Below the pieces are notes generated by a model. That model saw only the letters and a list, made by a program, of their open reading frames with translations, had not been told where the DNA came from and made no database searches. A DNA stretch of 64,000 nucleotides from assembly GCF_009391885.1 (NCBI RefSeq), contig NZ_VZII01000014.1:186001-250000 (forward strand), read 5' to 3'. The position numbers and the translations under genes are program-made. Source of the stretch: Pseudomonas sp. MN1F. Its GTDB lineage: Bacteria; Pseudomonadota; Gammaproteobacteria; Pseudomonadales; Pseudomonadaceae. How positions within the stretch are numbered: the stretch's first letter is position 1; each line of letters opens with the position of its first letter. This document shows positions 1-8,950 of this stretch, one piece after another.

Positions 1-513
1 AATGAGGAAGGCGGTGACGGCCGTGAACAGCTGCGAGCCGGCGATCCCGGCGAGGATCACCTGGGCGTTGTTGCTGCTCGGCCCGGCCGCACGTGCCAGC
101 ACCAGCACCAGGGCAAACGCCGCCAGGGCGCCGATGAAGGCACCGCCAGACATGCTCAGGGCTGCGCTGCCCAGGCCCAGCAGGCCAACCAGCACCGCAC
201 CGGTCGAAGCGCCGGCGGACAGCCCGAGCAGGTAGGGCTCGGCCAGCGGGTTGCGCAGCAGCGCCTGGAGGATCACCCCGCAAGTCGCCAGCCCCGCGCC
301 GCAGGCGGCGGCGACCAGGGCGCGGGTCAGGCGGTAGTTCCAGACGATGCCGGCGTCGATCGGATCGACCGGGTAGCCGGCCTGCCACAGGTGGTTGGCC
401 AGCACCTGGTAGACCACCTGCGGCGACAGGTTGGTTTCGCCGATGGCGGTGCCGGCCAACACCGCCGCGATCAGGGCCAGCAAGGCCAGGGCGCTGTAGA
501 GCAGGGCTTTCAT
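1..513 (-). CDS. FecCD/BtuC-family ABC transporter permease (partial)
   Basis: Inner-membrane permease of a type II ABC importer for corrinoids or iron-siderophores; only the N-terminal 171 residues are present because the gene runs off the left edge. It opens with a hydrophobic helix (residues 1-20) and carries the family signature NPLAEPYLLGISAGAS at about 88-103. Its ATG overlaps the TGA of the upstream binding-protein gene (ATGA), which indicates translational coupling. The cobalamin riboswitch ahead of that gene suggests the cargo is cobalamin or a precursor (inference); FecCD proteins as a family also carry ferric siderophores, haem and molybdate. Confidence 0.85.
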   Translation of the reverse strand, partial: MKALLYSALALLALIAAVLAGTAIGETNLSPQVVYQVLANHLWQAGYPVDPIDAGIVWNYRLTRALVAAACGAGLATCGVILQALLRNPLAEPYLLGLSAGASTGAVLVGLLGLGSAALSMSGGAFIGALAAFALVLVLARAAGPSSNNAQVILAGIAGSQLFTAVTAFLI

Positions 514-1523
514 CACTGCGCCGCTTTACCGCTGGCGAAGGCCGCAGACAAGGTCTGCAGGCCGCGGAACAGGCGAATGCCGGCCTGCATGGCGTCGGCA
601 TCGAGGATGATGATGCGCTGGTTCCTTACTGCGTCCATGTTCTTCGTCACCGGGTCGTTGCGCAGGAATTGGAGCTTCTTCTGGTAATCGTCGGCGGGGT
701 AGCGGCGGCGGTCCATGCGCGCGATGATCAGCCAGGTCGGGTTGGCCTTGGCCAGGGTTTCCCAGCCCACCGTCGGCCATTCCTCGGTCGACTCGACCAC
801 GTTGCGCACGCCCAGGGTCCGCAGCATGAAGTCGGCCACGCCCTGGCGACCGGCAACGTAGGGGTCGATGGCGAGGTCAGCGCTGGAGAACCAGAACAAT
901 GCCGACGTATTGGTCAGGTCCTTGCCGCTCAGCCGCTGTTTCGCGCTGTCCAGGCGTGCCTTGAGGTCGGCATTGAGTGCGGCACCGCGGTCCTGCACAT
1001 CGAAGATCTGGGCCAGCTGGCTGACACTCTTGTAGATGCTATCGACCTGGAACGCCTGCAGGCGGGTGCCGTCGGCGCCGACCAGATTGTCCTTGCCTTC
1101 GCAGTCCGAGGGCAGCAGGTAGGTTGGAATGTTCAGCTCGCTGAACTGTTCACGGGTAGCGACCGCGCCCTGGGCGCCGACCATCCACTCGAACTGCACC
1201 GCCACCAGTTGCGGGCGCTTGCCGACCACGGCTTCGAAGCTGGGTTCGTTGTCGGCCAGGCGCGGCACCTTGGCGTTCAGCGCCTGGTATTCGGGCAGCA
1301 CGTTGTTGAACCACAGCGAGGTGCCGGCCAGCTTGTCACCCAGGCCCAGGGCGTAAAGCATCTCGGTGCCGGCCTGGCCGATGGTGACTGCACGCTCGGG
1401 TGCCTGGGCAAAGGTCAGCGGTGCGCCGCAGTTGTCGACAGTCAGCGGGTAGTGGCTGGCGGCGGCCTGGGCCAGGCCAGTGAGGCTCAGGCTGGCGAGC
1501 AAGGTGGCGATACGGGGCAGCAT
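513..1523 (-). CDS. Periplasmic binding protein of cobalamin-type ABC transporter (BtuF-like)
   Basis: 336-residue periplasmic solute-binding protein that would deliver substrate to the FecCD permease that follows it. Residues 1-22 form a signal peptide ending AQAAA. The mature part has the BtuF/FhuD-type start ERAVTIGQAGTEMLYALGLG, in which a helix follows the first beta strand. I chose ATG 1523 because it gives a clean signal peptide; the open frame extends to 1823 but that extension would translate through the riboswitch. The gene lies directly behind a cobalamin riboswitch, so repression by adenosylcobalamin is expected. By sequence alone a siderophore ligand cannot be excluded. Confidence 0.85.
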   Translation of the reverse strand: MLPRIATLLASLSLTGLAQAAASHYPLTVDNCGAPLTFAQAPERAVTIGQAGTEMLYALGLGDKLAGTSLWFNNVLPEYQALNAKVPRLADNEPSFEAVVGKRPQLVAVQFEWMVGAQGAVATREQFSELNIPTYLLPSDCEGKDNLVGADGTRLQAFQVDSIYKSVSQLAQIFDVQDRGAALNADLKARLDSAKQRLSGKDLTNTSALFWFSSADLAIDPYVAGRQGVADFMLRTLGVRNVVESTEEWPTVGWETLAKANPTWLIIARMDRRRYPADDYQKKLQFLRNDPVTKNMDAVRNQRIIILDADAMQAGIRLFRGLQTLSAAFASGKAAQ

Positions 1524-1644
1524 GCTGGGCGATCTCCTATCGGACAGTTCGGGTGAGGAACGCACGGACAGGCATCGCCAAACCCCTGCGCGTGCAGGGG
1601 CAACACGGATGGCCATCCCGGACACCCCGCCGGTTGGTGAATGT

Positions 1645-1815
1645 TTGCCGGCAGGTCTCCTGACTGGTGCGTCCTCGCCCGGCTCCGGCCTTCCCGGATC
1701 AGGGTCCAGTGGCATTGATGGAGCAGGCTCGGCACCTACAGTTGCGGGGGCAGTTCCGATTGGCACGCCTTGGCGGGCCCGGGATTCCCTATTATTTCCG
1801 TGGTGGAAACCGGCG
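1645..1815 (-). promoter_or_regulatory. Cobalamin riboswitch upstream of the BtuF/BtuC-like genes
   Basis: Read on the minus strand the block shows the conserved elements in order: AATAGGGAA, GGAACTGCCCCCGCAACTGTA (shortened here), GCCACTG, GGGAAGGC, and finally AGTCAGGAGACCTGCC (1650-1665). This is the AdoCbl (B12) riboswitch consensus. It ends about 120 bases before the start codon at 1523. The outer boundaries are approximate. Confidence 0.92.
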
Positions 1816-1857
1816 GGCCGCATGGTAGACCATCAGGCCGCCGGGCAAAAGGTCAAA

Positions 1858-3024
1858 TCAGAAGTACTTCAGCCAGCGGATGTCGCGCCGGCGCGCCTTG
1901 AGCCGGGCAAACCAGCGCACCGGCAGGTACAGCGCGGTCGCCAGCAGCAGCGCGCCCAGCCACACCGCGCCAATGCCGTCGAAGCCGAAGTAGTCGCCGT
2001 GGTTGAGGCCCAACAGCGCCACGCAGGCCAGGTACAGCAGCTTGAGCACGTACAGGTGCAGCAGGTAGAAGAACATCGGCGCGGCGCCGAACACCGCCAG
2101 GGCGCTGATCCAGCGGGCCCGCCCTGCACGCTCGAAGGCGCGCAGCAACAGCAGGCCGCAACCCAGGGTCAGTGCCAGGAACAGCAGCGAAGGTGGGTAC
2201 TTGGTGATGTTGAAGAAGCTCATCAATGTCTGGATGACGGTCGGGTAGCCGCTCCATGGCGCCTCGCCGTAGCCGTTGTAGAGGCGCAGCACCATGAAGC
2301 CGAGCAGGGCGATGACGCCGGCCAGCAGCAGGCGGTGCTGGCGCTCGCCGGCGTCACTGCCACGGGCGAACCACGGGCCGAGGCCGTAGCCCAGGGTGAT
2401 CACGCCGATCCACGGCAGTACCGGGTAGGAGGTGCGCAGGCGCAGGCTGTCCGAGACTTCCAGCCAGCCACGGTCATGCAGAATCGCCCACGGCACGTGC
2501 AGGGCCGATTCCACGCCGAAGTGCAGGCCATCGAGCAGGTTGTGGCCGGCGATGATCAGCGCACCCAGGGCGAGCAGGGCAGGGCGCGGCAGCCACACCA
2601 GCAGCGACAGGGCGATCATGCTCACGCCGATGGCCCAGATCACCTGCATGTAGACCACGCTCGGCGGCAGCTGAAAGGTCCAGGCGAAGTTGACCAGGGT
2701 GAACTCCAGCAGCACCAGGAACAGCCCACGTTTGAACAGGAACGCCGAAACATCGCTGCGGCCCTGGTACTTCTCGCCATACAGCCAGGCCGACAGGCCG
2801 GTGAGCAGGACGAACACCGGCGCGCACAAATGGGCCAGGGTGCGGCTGGCGAACAGTGACGGGTCGGTGGCATCGATGGCCATCGGGTCGCTGACCTGGC
2901 GGTGCAGGAAGAAGGTTTCACGCACGTGGTCGAGGAGCATGAACAGGATCACCAGGCCGCGCAGGGCATCGATGCTCTGCAGGCGCTGGGTGAGCAGGGT
3001 GGGGGTGGCTGAGGCGCTGGTCAT
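1858..3024 (-). CDS. DUF1624 / heparan-alpha-glucosaminide N-acetyltransferase-like membrane protein
   Basis: 388-residue polytopic inner-membrane protein with about ten hydrophobic segments. The N-terminal motif RLQSIDALRGLVILFMLLDH (residues 13-32) is the hallmark of the DUF1624/acyltransferase-3-like clan, whose members acylate sugars at the membrane. Family members range from about 350 to 400 residues, so it looks full length. It lies between the two riboswitch units on the same strand, but the upstream REP palindrome at 3121 and the 135-base gap suggest its own promoter. The acceptor substrate is unknown. Confidence 0.8.
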   Translation of the reverse strand: MTSASATPTLLTQRLQSIDALRGLVILFMLLDHVRETFFLHRQVSDPMAIDATDPSLFASRTLAHLCAPVFVLLTGLSAWLYGEKYQGRSDVSAFLFKRGLFLVLLEFTLVNFAWTFQLPPSVVYMQVIWAIGVSMIALSLLVWLPRPALLALGALIIAGHNLLDGLHFGVESALHVPWAILHDRGWLEVSDSLRLRTSYPVLPWIGVITLGYGLGPWFARGSDAGERQHRLLLAGVIALLGFMVLRLYNGYGEAPWSGYPTVIQTLMSFFNITKYPPSLLFLALTLGCGLLLLRAFERAGRARWISALAVFGAAPMFFYLLHLYVLKLLYLACVALLGLNHGDYFGFDGIGAVWLGALLLATALYLPVRWFARLKARRRDIRWLKYF

Positions 3025-3120
3025 GGAAGGCGGTCGCAGGCAGGAATGAATGTCAAATGAAACGTTATCTTATAACTATTTCATTTGCTTCTGAAAGCGG
3101 TTTTTTGTGTTGCCTGTACC

Positions 3121-3152
3121 GGCCTCTTCGCGGGTTTACCCGCGAAGAGGCC
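3121..3152. repeat. REP palindrome (P. putida type)
   Basis: Perfect inverted repeat: GGCCTCTTCGCGGGT, two-base loop TT, and its complement. It sits directly behind the stop codon of the TonB receptor gene and could also act as a transcript end. The same element recurs at 13168, 20101, 31587 and 41821. Confidence 0.93.
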
Positions 3153-3158
3153 CTCAAA

Positions 3159-5276
3159 TCAGAAGGTGTAATCCACGGTAGCGAAATACGACCGCGGCGC
3201 GCCCATCACCCACTGCTCGCCACTGAACACCGACGCCACATATTCCCGGTCGAACAGGTTGTTAACCTGCAACCCCAGCCGCACATCCGGCAGCACCTGC
3301 CAGGCGATGTTGGCATCGACCACGGTGTACCCCGGCGCATGCTGGCGATTGGCCGAATCGGCATAACGCTCATCCACATACCGCGCGCCAATCCCGGCTT
3401 CCACCTGCTGGCCAAAGCCCTTGGTCAACCACAGGTTGGCCGTGCGCCGCGGCACATTGGCCGGGTGGTTGCCGGCACGGTCCTGGGCCACACCATCGAC
3501 CACTTCGTCGAAATCATCGTACTCGGCCCGTACCAGTGAAGCATTGGCCGACACTCGCCACTGGTGCCCCAAGGCCAGTTCCAGCGATGCCTCCAAGCCA
3601 TCGGAAGTCTGTTGCCCGGCCTGCTGCGCCTCGTGGGTGACCGGGTCGTCCACCAGCAGCTTGCGCTTGACGACATGGAACGCCGCCAGCGTCCATTCGC
3701 CACGGCCTTCCCAGAAGCGCTGCTTGAGGCCCAGTTCGGTCTGTTTCGCTTCTGTCAGGTCGTAGTGCATCTGCGTCGGGCTGAGGCTGACCAGGTTGTC
3801 CACCCCGTCCTCGCTGGTGGAGTACTGGCCATACAGCGACAGGTTGTCGGTGACTGCGAACACCAGCCCGGCCCGCCAGTTGCCGCCGTGCAGGCTGCGG
3901 TCGCTGCGGCTGCCATCGACCAGGTTGTCGCGGTCGATGTGGTTCTGGTCGCGGCGCACGCCGGTCACCAGCGACAGGCGCTCGGTCAGCTGCAGGCGAT
4001 TTTCGGCGAACAGGGCGAAGGTGTGGGTGGTGGACAGCGTCTGCGGGCGGGTTGGCGAGTCGCTGTGGAACCAGCCCGGGGTCGGCTGCCACGGGTCGAT
4101 GTAGTCGCCGCCCACGTCGTTGTACGGCCGGTTGCTGTCGACGTTGAAGCGCACCTTGTTGTACTCGACACCGACCAGCGTCTTGCTGGCCAGGCCGAAC
4201 AGGCTGTGATCGAAGGTGAAGGTCTGGCGGTCGCCGATCTGCTCCTGGTTGTGCCTGATCTGCAGGTAGCTCTGGCGCTCCAGCTGCTCGCGGTCGGCGT
4301 CCCAGCTGTAGTTCTCGGCATTGCGCCAGTGGCGGCGGCTCTTGATGTAGTAGAGCTGGTTGCTGGCGCTGAGCTGGTCGTTGATCGCCCAGTCGGTGGT
4401 GAAACGGGTCCACTCGTCGTGGTAGCGCTGCACATCGTTCTGAACGTTGTAGTTCTTCTTGCGCAGGCTGCTGCGGTAATGGCCGTCGATCAGTGGCGTG
4501 CCGTAGTAGTTGGCCGGCTGGGCGTCGCCACGCTCGTGGGCGAGGGTGAAGCTCAGGTCGTCGTTGGCATCGAAGCGCAGCGCGGCACTGAGGGCCAGGC
4601 TGCGCGAGTCGGTGCGGTCGACCCAACCATTGCCGGCCTGCTGGTTCAGGGTCAGGCGGTAGCTCAGGCGTTCGCTGAGGCTGCCGCCGCTGTCCAGGCC
4701 CAGTTGCTGGCGGTCCCAGGAACCGTAGCCCAGGCGCAGGCGGTTGTGGATGTTGCCAGCGAAGGGTTTTTTCGGGATCACGTTGATCACCGCGCCGGTC
4801 GCACCTTCGCCATACAGCACCGAAGCCGGGCCGCGGATCACGTTGATCTGCTCGACCATCCACGGGTCGACCGGGAAGGTCTGGGTGCCGGCCCCGGTGT
4901 ACAGGCGCGCACCGTCGAACAGGGTCATCACCGAGCCATGGCCGGTGAAGCCGCGCGCCGACAGGCCGGTGCCGCCATCGCCCGGGTTGGCGATGAAGGT
5001 GATGCCGGGGGAGCGGGTCACGGCGTCCTGCACGGTAAGGTTGTTGCGTTGCTCGATCTGTTCGGCGGTGATGCTGCTGGTGCTGGCCGGGGTTTCCAGG
5101 GCGCTGAGGTTCAGCCGTGAACCGGCCTCGGTCGGCGTGGCCAGGTCGACCTGCCGTGGGTCACAGGTATCGGTGATGGCCGTGGAGGGGAGGTTCAGCA
5201 CCGGTTGCTCGGCCAGGGCTGGCAGGGTAACGGCCAGGCAGGCCGCCAGGGGGTGAAGCTTGAAGAATCGGGACAT
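3159..5276 (-). CDS. TonB-dependent outer membrane receptor (cobalamin-riboswitch controlled)
   Basis: 705-residue outer-membrane beta-barrel receptor. It has a signal peptide (about 1-22, ending ALA), a plug domain at about 55-165 (RNNLTVQDAVTRSPG, VIRGPASVLYGEGATGAVIN) and a barrel ending in aromatic residue F (VDYTF), the usual outer-membrane insertion signal. By sequence the plug resembles ferric-siderophore receptors of the FepA/FhuE/FecA type. The leader, however, contains a cobalamin riboswitch, so corrinoid uptake is the better-supported role (inference). I chose ATG 5276 over the upstream ATG because it gives a normal signal peptide and has GGA 6-8 bases upstream. Confidence 0.88.
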   Translation of the reverse strand: MSRFFKLHPLAACLAVTLPALAEQPVLNLPSTAITDTCDPRQVDLATPTEAGSRLNLSALETPASTSSITAEQIEQRNNLTVQDAVTRSPGITFIANPGDGGTGLSARGFTGHGSVMTLFDGARLYTGAGTQTFPVDPWMVEQINVIRGPASVLYGEGATGAVINVIPKKPFAGNIHNRLRLGYGSWDRQQLGLDSGGSLSERLSYRLTLNQQAGNGWVDRTDSRSLALSAALRFDANDDLSFTLAHERGDAQPANYYGTPLIDGHYRSSLRKKNYNVQNDVQRYHDEWTRFTTDWAINDQLSASNQLYYIKSRRHWRNAENYSWDADREQLERQSYLQIRHNQEQIGDRQTFTFDHSLFGLASKTLVGVEYNKVRFNVDSNRPYNDVGGDYIDPWQPTPGWFHSDSPTRPQTLSTTHTFALFAENRLQLTERLSLVTGVRRDQNHIDRDNLVDGSRSDRSLHGGNWRAGLVFAVTDNLSLYGQYSTSEDGVDNLVSLSPTQMHYDLTEAKQTELGLKQRFWEGRGEWTLAAFHVVKRKLLVDDPVTHEAQQAGQQTSDGLEASLELALGHQWRVSANASLVRAEYDDFDEVVDGVAQDRAGNHPANVPRRTANLWLTKGFGQQVEAGIGARYVDERYADSANRQHAPGYTVVDANIAWQVLPDVRLGLQVNNLFDREYVASVFSGEQWVMGAPRSYFATVDYTF

Positions 5277-5394
5277 GTCGTTCCACTGCTGCAGGAATGA
5301 ATGGATCCCGGTGGAAAACACGCAAAGGCGCACCCCGTACGCAGGCGCACGCGGATACCGGCCTGCGCCCGCCCACCGCGGGTTGCCAAGTGAA

Positions 5395-5582
5395 GCTTCA
5401 GGCCGGTCTCCGGGCTTGCGAGGGTCGTGAGGCCTTCACCTTCCCATGCTGGCGCACAGTGGTGTGTCGAAGGCATCGCTCGCTTACCGTTGCGGGGGCA
5501 GCGCCGGACTTGTCGTGAACCACGACGCACCGGCTTCCCGTTTCACCCTGCGCACGGCGGCGCAGGACACCTGAAACTGGCG
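5395..5582 (-). promoter_or_regulatory. Cobalamin riboswitch upstream of the TonB receptor
   Basis: On the minus strand: TCAGGTGTCCTGCGCC, ACGGGAAGCCGGTG, GCTGCCCCCGCAACGGTAAGC, CCACTGTG, GGGAAGGTG and AGCCCGGAGACCGGCCTGA, which are the conserved B12-riboswitch blocks in the right order and spacing. It ends about 120 bases before ATG 5276. Boundaries are approximate. Confidence 0.93.
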
Positions 5583-5623
5583 CGCATCTGACCATCGAAT
5601 GGCCAGCGCGTCAAATGCGTGTG

Positions 5624-6193
5624 TCAGCGCCCGCGGCGGCGCGACACCCGTGCCTCGATGTTCTTGCGGCCGATCAGCAGCGCTGGCTTTTCCACCACCG
5701 GCTCATCGGCCAGCCACTTGTACATCACCAGGCAGTCGACCAAACCCAGGCGGGCATGGCGATAGGCCTTGGGCAGGCGGCCAACGGTCTCGAAGCCCAG
5801 CCTGGTCCACAGCGCCACCGCCACTGCGTTGCTCGCCACCACGGAATTGAACTGCAACGCCAGAAAGCCCTCCTGGCGCGCCAGCTTCTGCGAGTGCTCG
5901 CACATCAGCCGGGCCACGCCACGGCCACGGGCGGCTTCGCAGACCATGTAGCCGCAGTTGCCGACATGCGCGCCGGGGCCTGCGGCGTTGGCCTTGAGGT
6001 AGTAGGAACCGAGCAGCTCGCCATCCGCTTCGGCCACCAGCGTGTGCAGTGGCAGTTGCAGCCACAGCTGGCGGGCCTGCTCGACGTTCAGTTCGGGGTC
6101 GAAGGCGTAGGTTTCGCGGGCCTGGACGATGGCCTGGAAGGTCGGCCAGAAACGCTCGAAGTCGTCGGGCGTCATGGGGCGGATGTGGATCAT
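5624..6193 (-). CDS. GNAT-family N-acetyltransferase
   Basis: 189-residue cytosolic acetyltransferase. It starts MIHIRPMTPDDFERFWP, typical of the GNAT fold, and has the acetyl-CoA binding motif A, ARGRGVARLM, at about 107-116, then an SVVASNAVAVALWTRLGFETVGRLPKA block (shortened) typical of motif B. The ATG at 6193 was preferred to the longer frame (to 6250) because the family starts at this beta strand. The C-terminal basic tail SRRRGR is unusual. Substrate unknown; monocopy with no partner gene. Confidence 0.85.
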   Translation of the reverse strand: MIHIRPMTPDDFERFWPTFQAIVQARETYAFDPELNVEQARQLWLQLPLHTLVAEADGELLGSYYLKANAAGPGAHVGNCGYMVCEAARGRGVARLMCEHSQKLARQEGFLALQFNSVVASNAVAVALWTRLGFETVGRLPKAYRHARLGLVDCLVMYKWLADEPVVEKPALLIGRKNIEARVSRRRGR

Positions 6194-6271
6194 GGCGGTT
6201 CCTGCAATGGCTAAGCCGCCAAGTCTGGGTGGCGCGGCGCCGTCGCGCAAGGGCGGCGACGCCGTTGGCCT

Positions 6272-6625
6272 TCAGCCGTTGGCCTTGCCCACCGCATCCA
6301 TGGCGCGGGCCGAGTAAACCAGCGCGGCCCCGGCATTCATCGCCACGGCCACACCCAGCGCCTCGGCGATTTCCTCACGGGTAGCGCCGTGCTTGACGGC
6401 CTGTTGCGAGTGCACGGCGATGCAGCCGTCGCAGCGGGTGGTGACGGCCACGGCCAGGGAGATCAGTTCGCGGGTCTTGGCGTCGAGGTGGTTGGTCTTG
6501 GCACCCGCGCCGCTGGCGGTCATGTAGCCGGCCACGGTGTCGGGTGACAATTGCTTGAGATCGCCGATGCCGGCCATCAACTGCTTACGGTAGGCGTCCC
6601 AGTCCATCATGCTCATCATCTTCAC
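6272..6625 (-). CDS. Carboxymuconolactone decarboxylase / AhpD-like protein
   Basis: 117-residue protein of the CMD/AhpD family. Residues at about 70-76 show TRCDGCIAVH, with the CxxC pair and downstream histidine used by AhpD-type peroxidase partners, so a redox role (alkylhydroperoxidase-like) is likelier than ring decarboxylation. Several in-frame ATGs crowd the start (MKMMSMMDWD); the true start may be the internal MMDWD. It is separated from the neighbours by about 80 bases on each side, so probably monocistronic. Confidence 0.85.
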   Translation of the reverse strand: MKMMSMMDWDAYRKQLMAGIGDLKQLSPDTVAGYMTASGAGAKTNHLDAKTRELISLAVAVTTRCDGCIAVHSQQAVKHGATREEIAEALGVAVAMNAGAALVYSARAMDAVGKANG

Positions 6626-6709
6626 CTTGGGAAGGTTGCGGGAGGAGCTTTCAGGCTAGTCGAATTTGCGCGTATCGCCGGTTGCCGGCGATAGGTTGCA
6701 GGCAGGGCC

Positions 6710-7609
6710 TCAGATATAGACGAACACCAGTACCAAGGCCGCGACCACCAGCCACTTCTCCAGGTAGTAGCGCATGCGGTTGCGCTTCTTCAGCGCCTTG
6801 CCACGCTCGCGGATCTTGTAGATGCGGGTGAACAGGCGGTTGATGCCACCGGTCTTGTCGCCAGCGTCGTTGGGCGCTGCGGCGGCGGCCATGACGTTGC
6901 GGCTGAACCAGCGGTTGAAGGCGGTGGCCCAGCGGTATTTCAGCGGGCGTTCGATGTCGCAGAACAGGATGATGCGGTTGTGCTCGGTGGTATTGGCCGC
7001 GTAGTGGATGTAGGTTTCGTCGAAGACCACGCCCTCGCCATCGCGCCAGGAATATTTCTCGCCATCCACATCGATGTAGCAACCGTCATCGTTCGGCGTG
7101 TCCAGGCCGAGGTGAAAGCGGTACGAGCCGGCATACGGGTCACGGTGACGGACCAGCTTGGCACCTGGCGGCAAGGTGGCGAACATCGCCGCCTTGACCG
7201 TGCCGATGCCTTGCAGCAGCTCGGTGGTGCGTGGGCACAGGGTCATGGCCGACGGGTGGCTTTCGCCGTACCACTTCAGGTAGAAGCGCTTCCAGCCGGT
7301 CTTGAAGAACGAATTGAAACCGACGTCGTCATAATTCTCGGACTTCTTGATCTCGCCCACGTGCAGCAGCTGCTGGGCTTCGGCACGGATCTCCTGCCAG
7401 TGGTCCTTCAGCGGCTGCAGCTCGGGGAACGCCTCGACTGGCAGGTAGGGCTTGGCCGGGTGCTTGGAGAACAGGTACAGGAAGCTGTTGACCGGCGCCA
7501 GGAAGCTGGAGTGGTCGCCCAGCTGGCGGGTCAGCTTGTGGCGTACCCGACCGCGCAGGTGAACATAGGCGATCGAGAGGACGAAGATCAGTACGAGTGC
7601 AATTTTCAT
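6710..7609 (-). CDS. lpxO: LpxO-type lipid A 2-hydroxylase (aspartyl/asparaginyl beta-hydroxylase family)
   Basis: 299-residue Fe(II)/2-oxoglutarate dioxygenase that would hydroxylate a secondary acyl chain of lipid A at the inner membrane. The N-terminal hydrophobic anchor (1-18), the HRDPYAGSYRFHLGLD block near residue 155 (HxD metal ligands) and the later TEHNRIILF histidine/arginine block fit the family. A second hydrophobic stretch closes the protein (VVAALVLVFVYI). Length matches LpxO (about 300). Monocistronic; divergent from thpR. Confidence 0.85.
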   Translation of the reverse strand: MKIALVLIFVLSIAYVHLRGRVRHKLTRQLGDHSSFLAPVNSFLYLFSKHPAKPYLPVEAFPELQPLKDHWQEIRAEAQQLLHVGEIKKSENYDDVGFNSFFKTGWKRFYLKWYGESHPSAMTLCPRTTELLQGIGTVKAAMFATLPPGAKLVRHRDPYAGSYRFHLGLDTPNDDGCYIDVDGEKYSWRDGEGVVFDETYIHYAANTTEHNRIILFCDIERPLKYRWATAFNRWFSRNVMAAAAAPNDAGDKTGGINRLFTRIYKIRERGKALKKRNRMRYYLEKWLVVAALVLVFVYI

Positions 7610-7765
7610 GGACGATTACTTGTCGAAAAATGGCCATGCGCCATGGCATAAGCTCGCCAGCATAAACAATCATGGGGGTAGTTTGTACTTATTGTTACGT
7701 TAAGGCGGGTCGACATTGGTGTAAGGCCTATAGCGTGCAAAAACGCTTCACGTGATGGAGTTCAC

Positions 7766-8311
7766 ATGGTCCAGGACATTCGCCCGAGTGGCGCACCCTT
7801 CAAACGGCTGTTCTTCGCCTTGCCTGTCAGCGACACCCAACGCCGTGCGATAAGCCAGTGGCGGCGCGGCCTGAACCTGCGCAGCGGCAAGCCGGTGCCC
7901 AGCGACAACTTCCACCTGACCCTGTTGTTTCTCGGTGATGTGGATGCGGCCCAGGTGCCAGCCCTGTGCGCGGCGGTGGACAACCTGGCGCGGCCGGGCG
8001 CGCCCTTGCGCCTGCTGCTGAACCAGCTGAAAACCTGGCAGCGCGCCAATGTGCTGGTGCTGGAGGCGCAGGAAACACCCACCGCCTTGCGTCAGCTGGT
8101 TTACGCCTTGCAGCAGGCGTTGTTGCCAATGGGGTTCGAAGAACAGGCCCGTGAGTACCGCCCGCACCTGACCCTGTCACGGGACTTTCGCGGCCAGGCC
8201 CCGGAGGCGGCCGAGGCGCCTGAGTTTCATCTCAGCGCCAGGCACTTCACCCTGTACGAGTCGCGCAAAGGTCGATACTGGCCGCTGGCGCAGTGGCCTC
8301 TGACGGATTAG
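7766..8311 (+). CDS. thpR: RNA 2',3'-cyclic phosphodiesterase (LigT/ThpR)
   Basis: 181-residue 2H phosphoesterase. It has the two HxTL motifs that form the active site: HLTLLFLG starting at residue 50, and PHLTLSRDF about 85 residues later. It starts with the family-typical KRLFFALPVSD. It hydrolyses 2',3'-cyclic phosphate ends of RNA; its natural bacterial substrate is unclear. Convergent with the next gene, with only 6 bases between the stop codons. Confidence 0.9.
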   Translation: MVQDIRPSGAPFKRLFFALPVSDTQRRAISQWRRGLNLRSGKPVPSDNFHLTLLFLGDVDAAQVPALCAAVDNLARPGAPLRLLLNQLKTWQRANVLVLEAQETPTALRQLVYALQQALLPMGFEEQAREYRPHLTLSRDFRGQAPEAAEAPEFHLSARHFTLYESRKGRYWPLAQWPLTD

Positions 8312-8317
8312 CGCGGC

Positions 8318-8917
8318 TCAGGCGATCTGGCTGCGTGCCGCGGTGAACAGTTGCTCACCCAAGAGGCGGGCGGTACGCAGGTGCAATGCGGCATCCGGCC
8401 CCTCGCTGTCATACAGCACGCTCGAACTGAGCACCTCGGCGCCGCAATAGTCGAAGATGCCGTGCTCTATCTGCACGCGCATGGCCTCGCTGTAGCCATG
8501 CCGCTCGAATGTACCGGTATCTGCGCCAGCGACACCGACCAGATGGACCTTCATGCCACGCAGCTTCTTGATCAAGACGCCGCTCCCGTAGTCGAACGCC
8601 CAGCCATTGCTGAACACCCGCTCGACCCAGCCCTTGAGCAGAGCTGGCAGCGACCACCAGTAGATCGGGTAGACCAGCACCAGGGCATCGGCGCGGTCGA
8701 TGCGGGCCTGCTCCAGCAGCACGTCGGCCGGAGGTTCGGCCAGGCCGCGGTGCACCGCGTGGTCAGCCAGGCCAAAGCGTGGGTCGAAGCCCTCGCGGGC
8801 CAGGTCGGCGATTTCACTTCCGTGGCCGGCGCTGGCCAGGCCTTCGGCAATCTGCCGGGCGAGAGCGTGGGTGAGTGATTCGGGGTCGTGATGGCCGATG
8901 ACGATCAACGCTTGCAT
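8318..8917 (-). CDS. NAD(P)H-dependent quinone reductase-like flavoprotein (flavodoxin fold)
   Basis: 199-residue FMN or FAD enzyme of the NQO1/KefF family. Residues 1-25 give the flavodoxin strand-loop (MQALIVIGHHDPESLTHALA), and YPIYWWSLPALLKGWVERVFSNGWAFDYG (shortened) at about 103-131 is the conserved NQO/ribosyldihydronicotinamide dehydrogenase block. It is likely a two-electron quinone or electrophile reductase. It is divergent from a TetR regulator with tandem palindromes in the shared promoter, so it is probably that regulator's target. Confidence 0.88.
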   Translation of the reverse strand: MQALIVIGHHDPESLTHALARQIAEGLASAGHGSEIADLAREGFDPRFGLADHAVHRGLAEPPADVLLEQARIDRADALVLVYPIYWWSLPALLKGWVERVFSNGWAFDYGSGVLIKKLRGMKVHLVGVAGADTGTFERHGYSEAMRVQIEHGIFDYCGAEVLSSSVLYDSEGPDAALHLRTARLLGEQLFTAARSQIA

Positions 8918-8950
8918 GGGGGTGTCTCCAGTGGGAAAGTGCGCTGCTGC

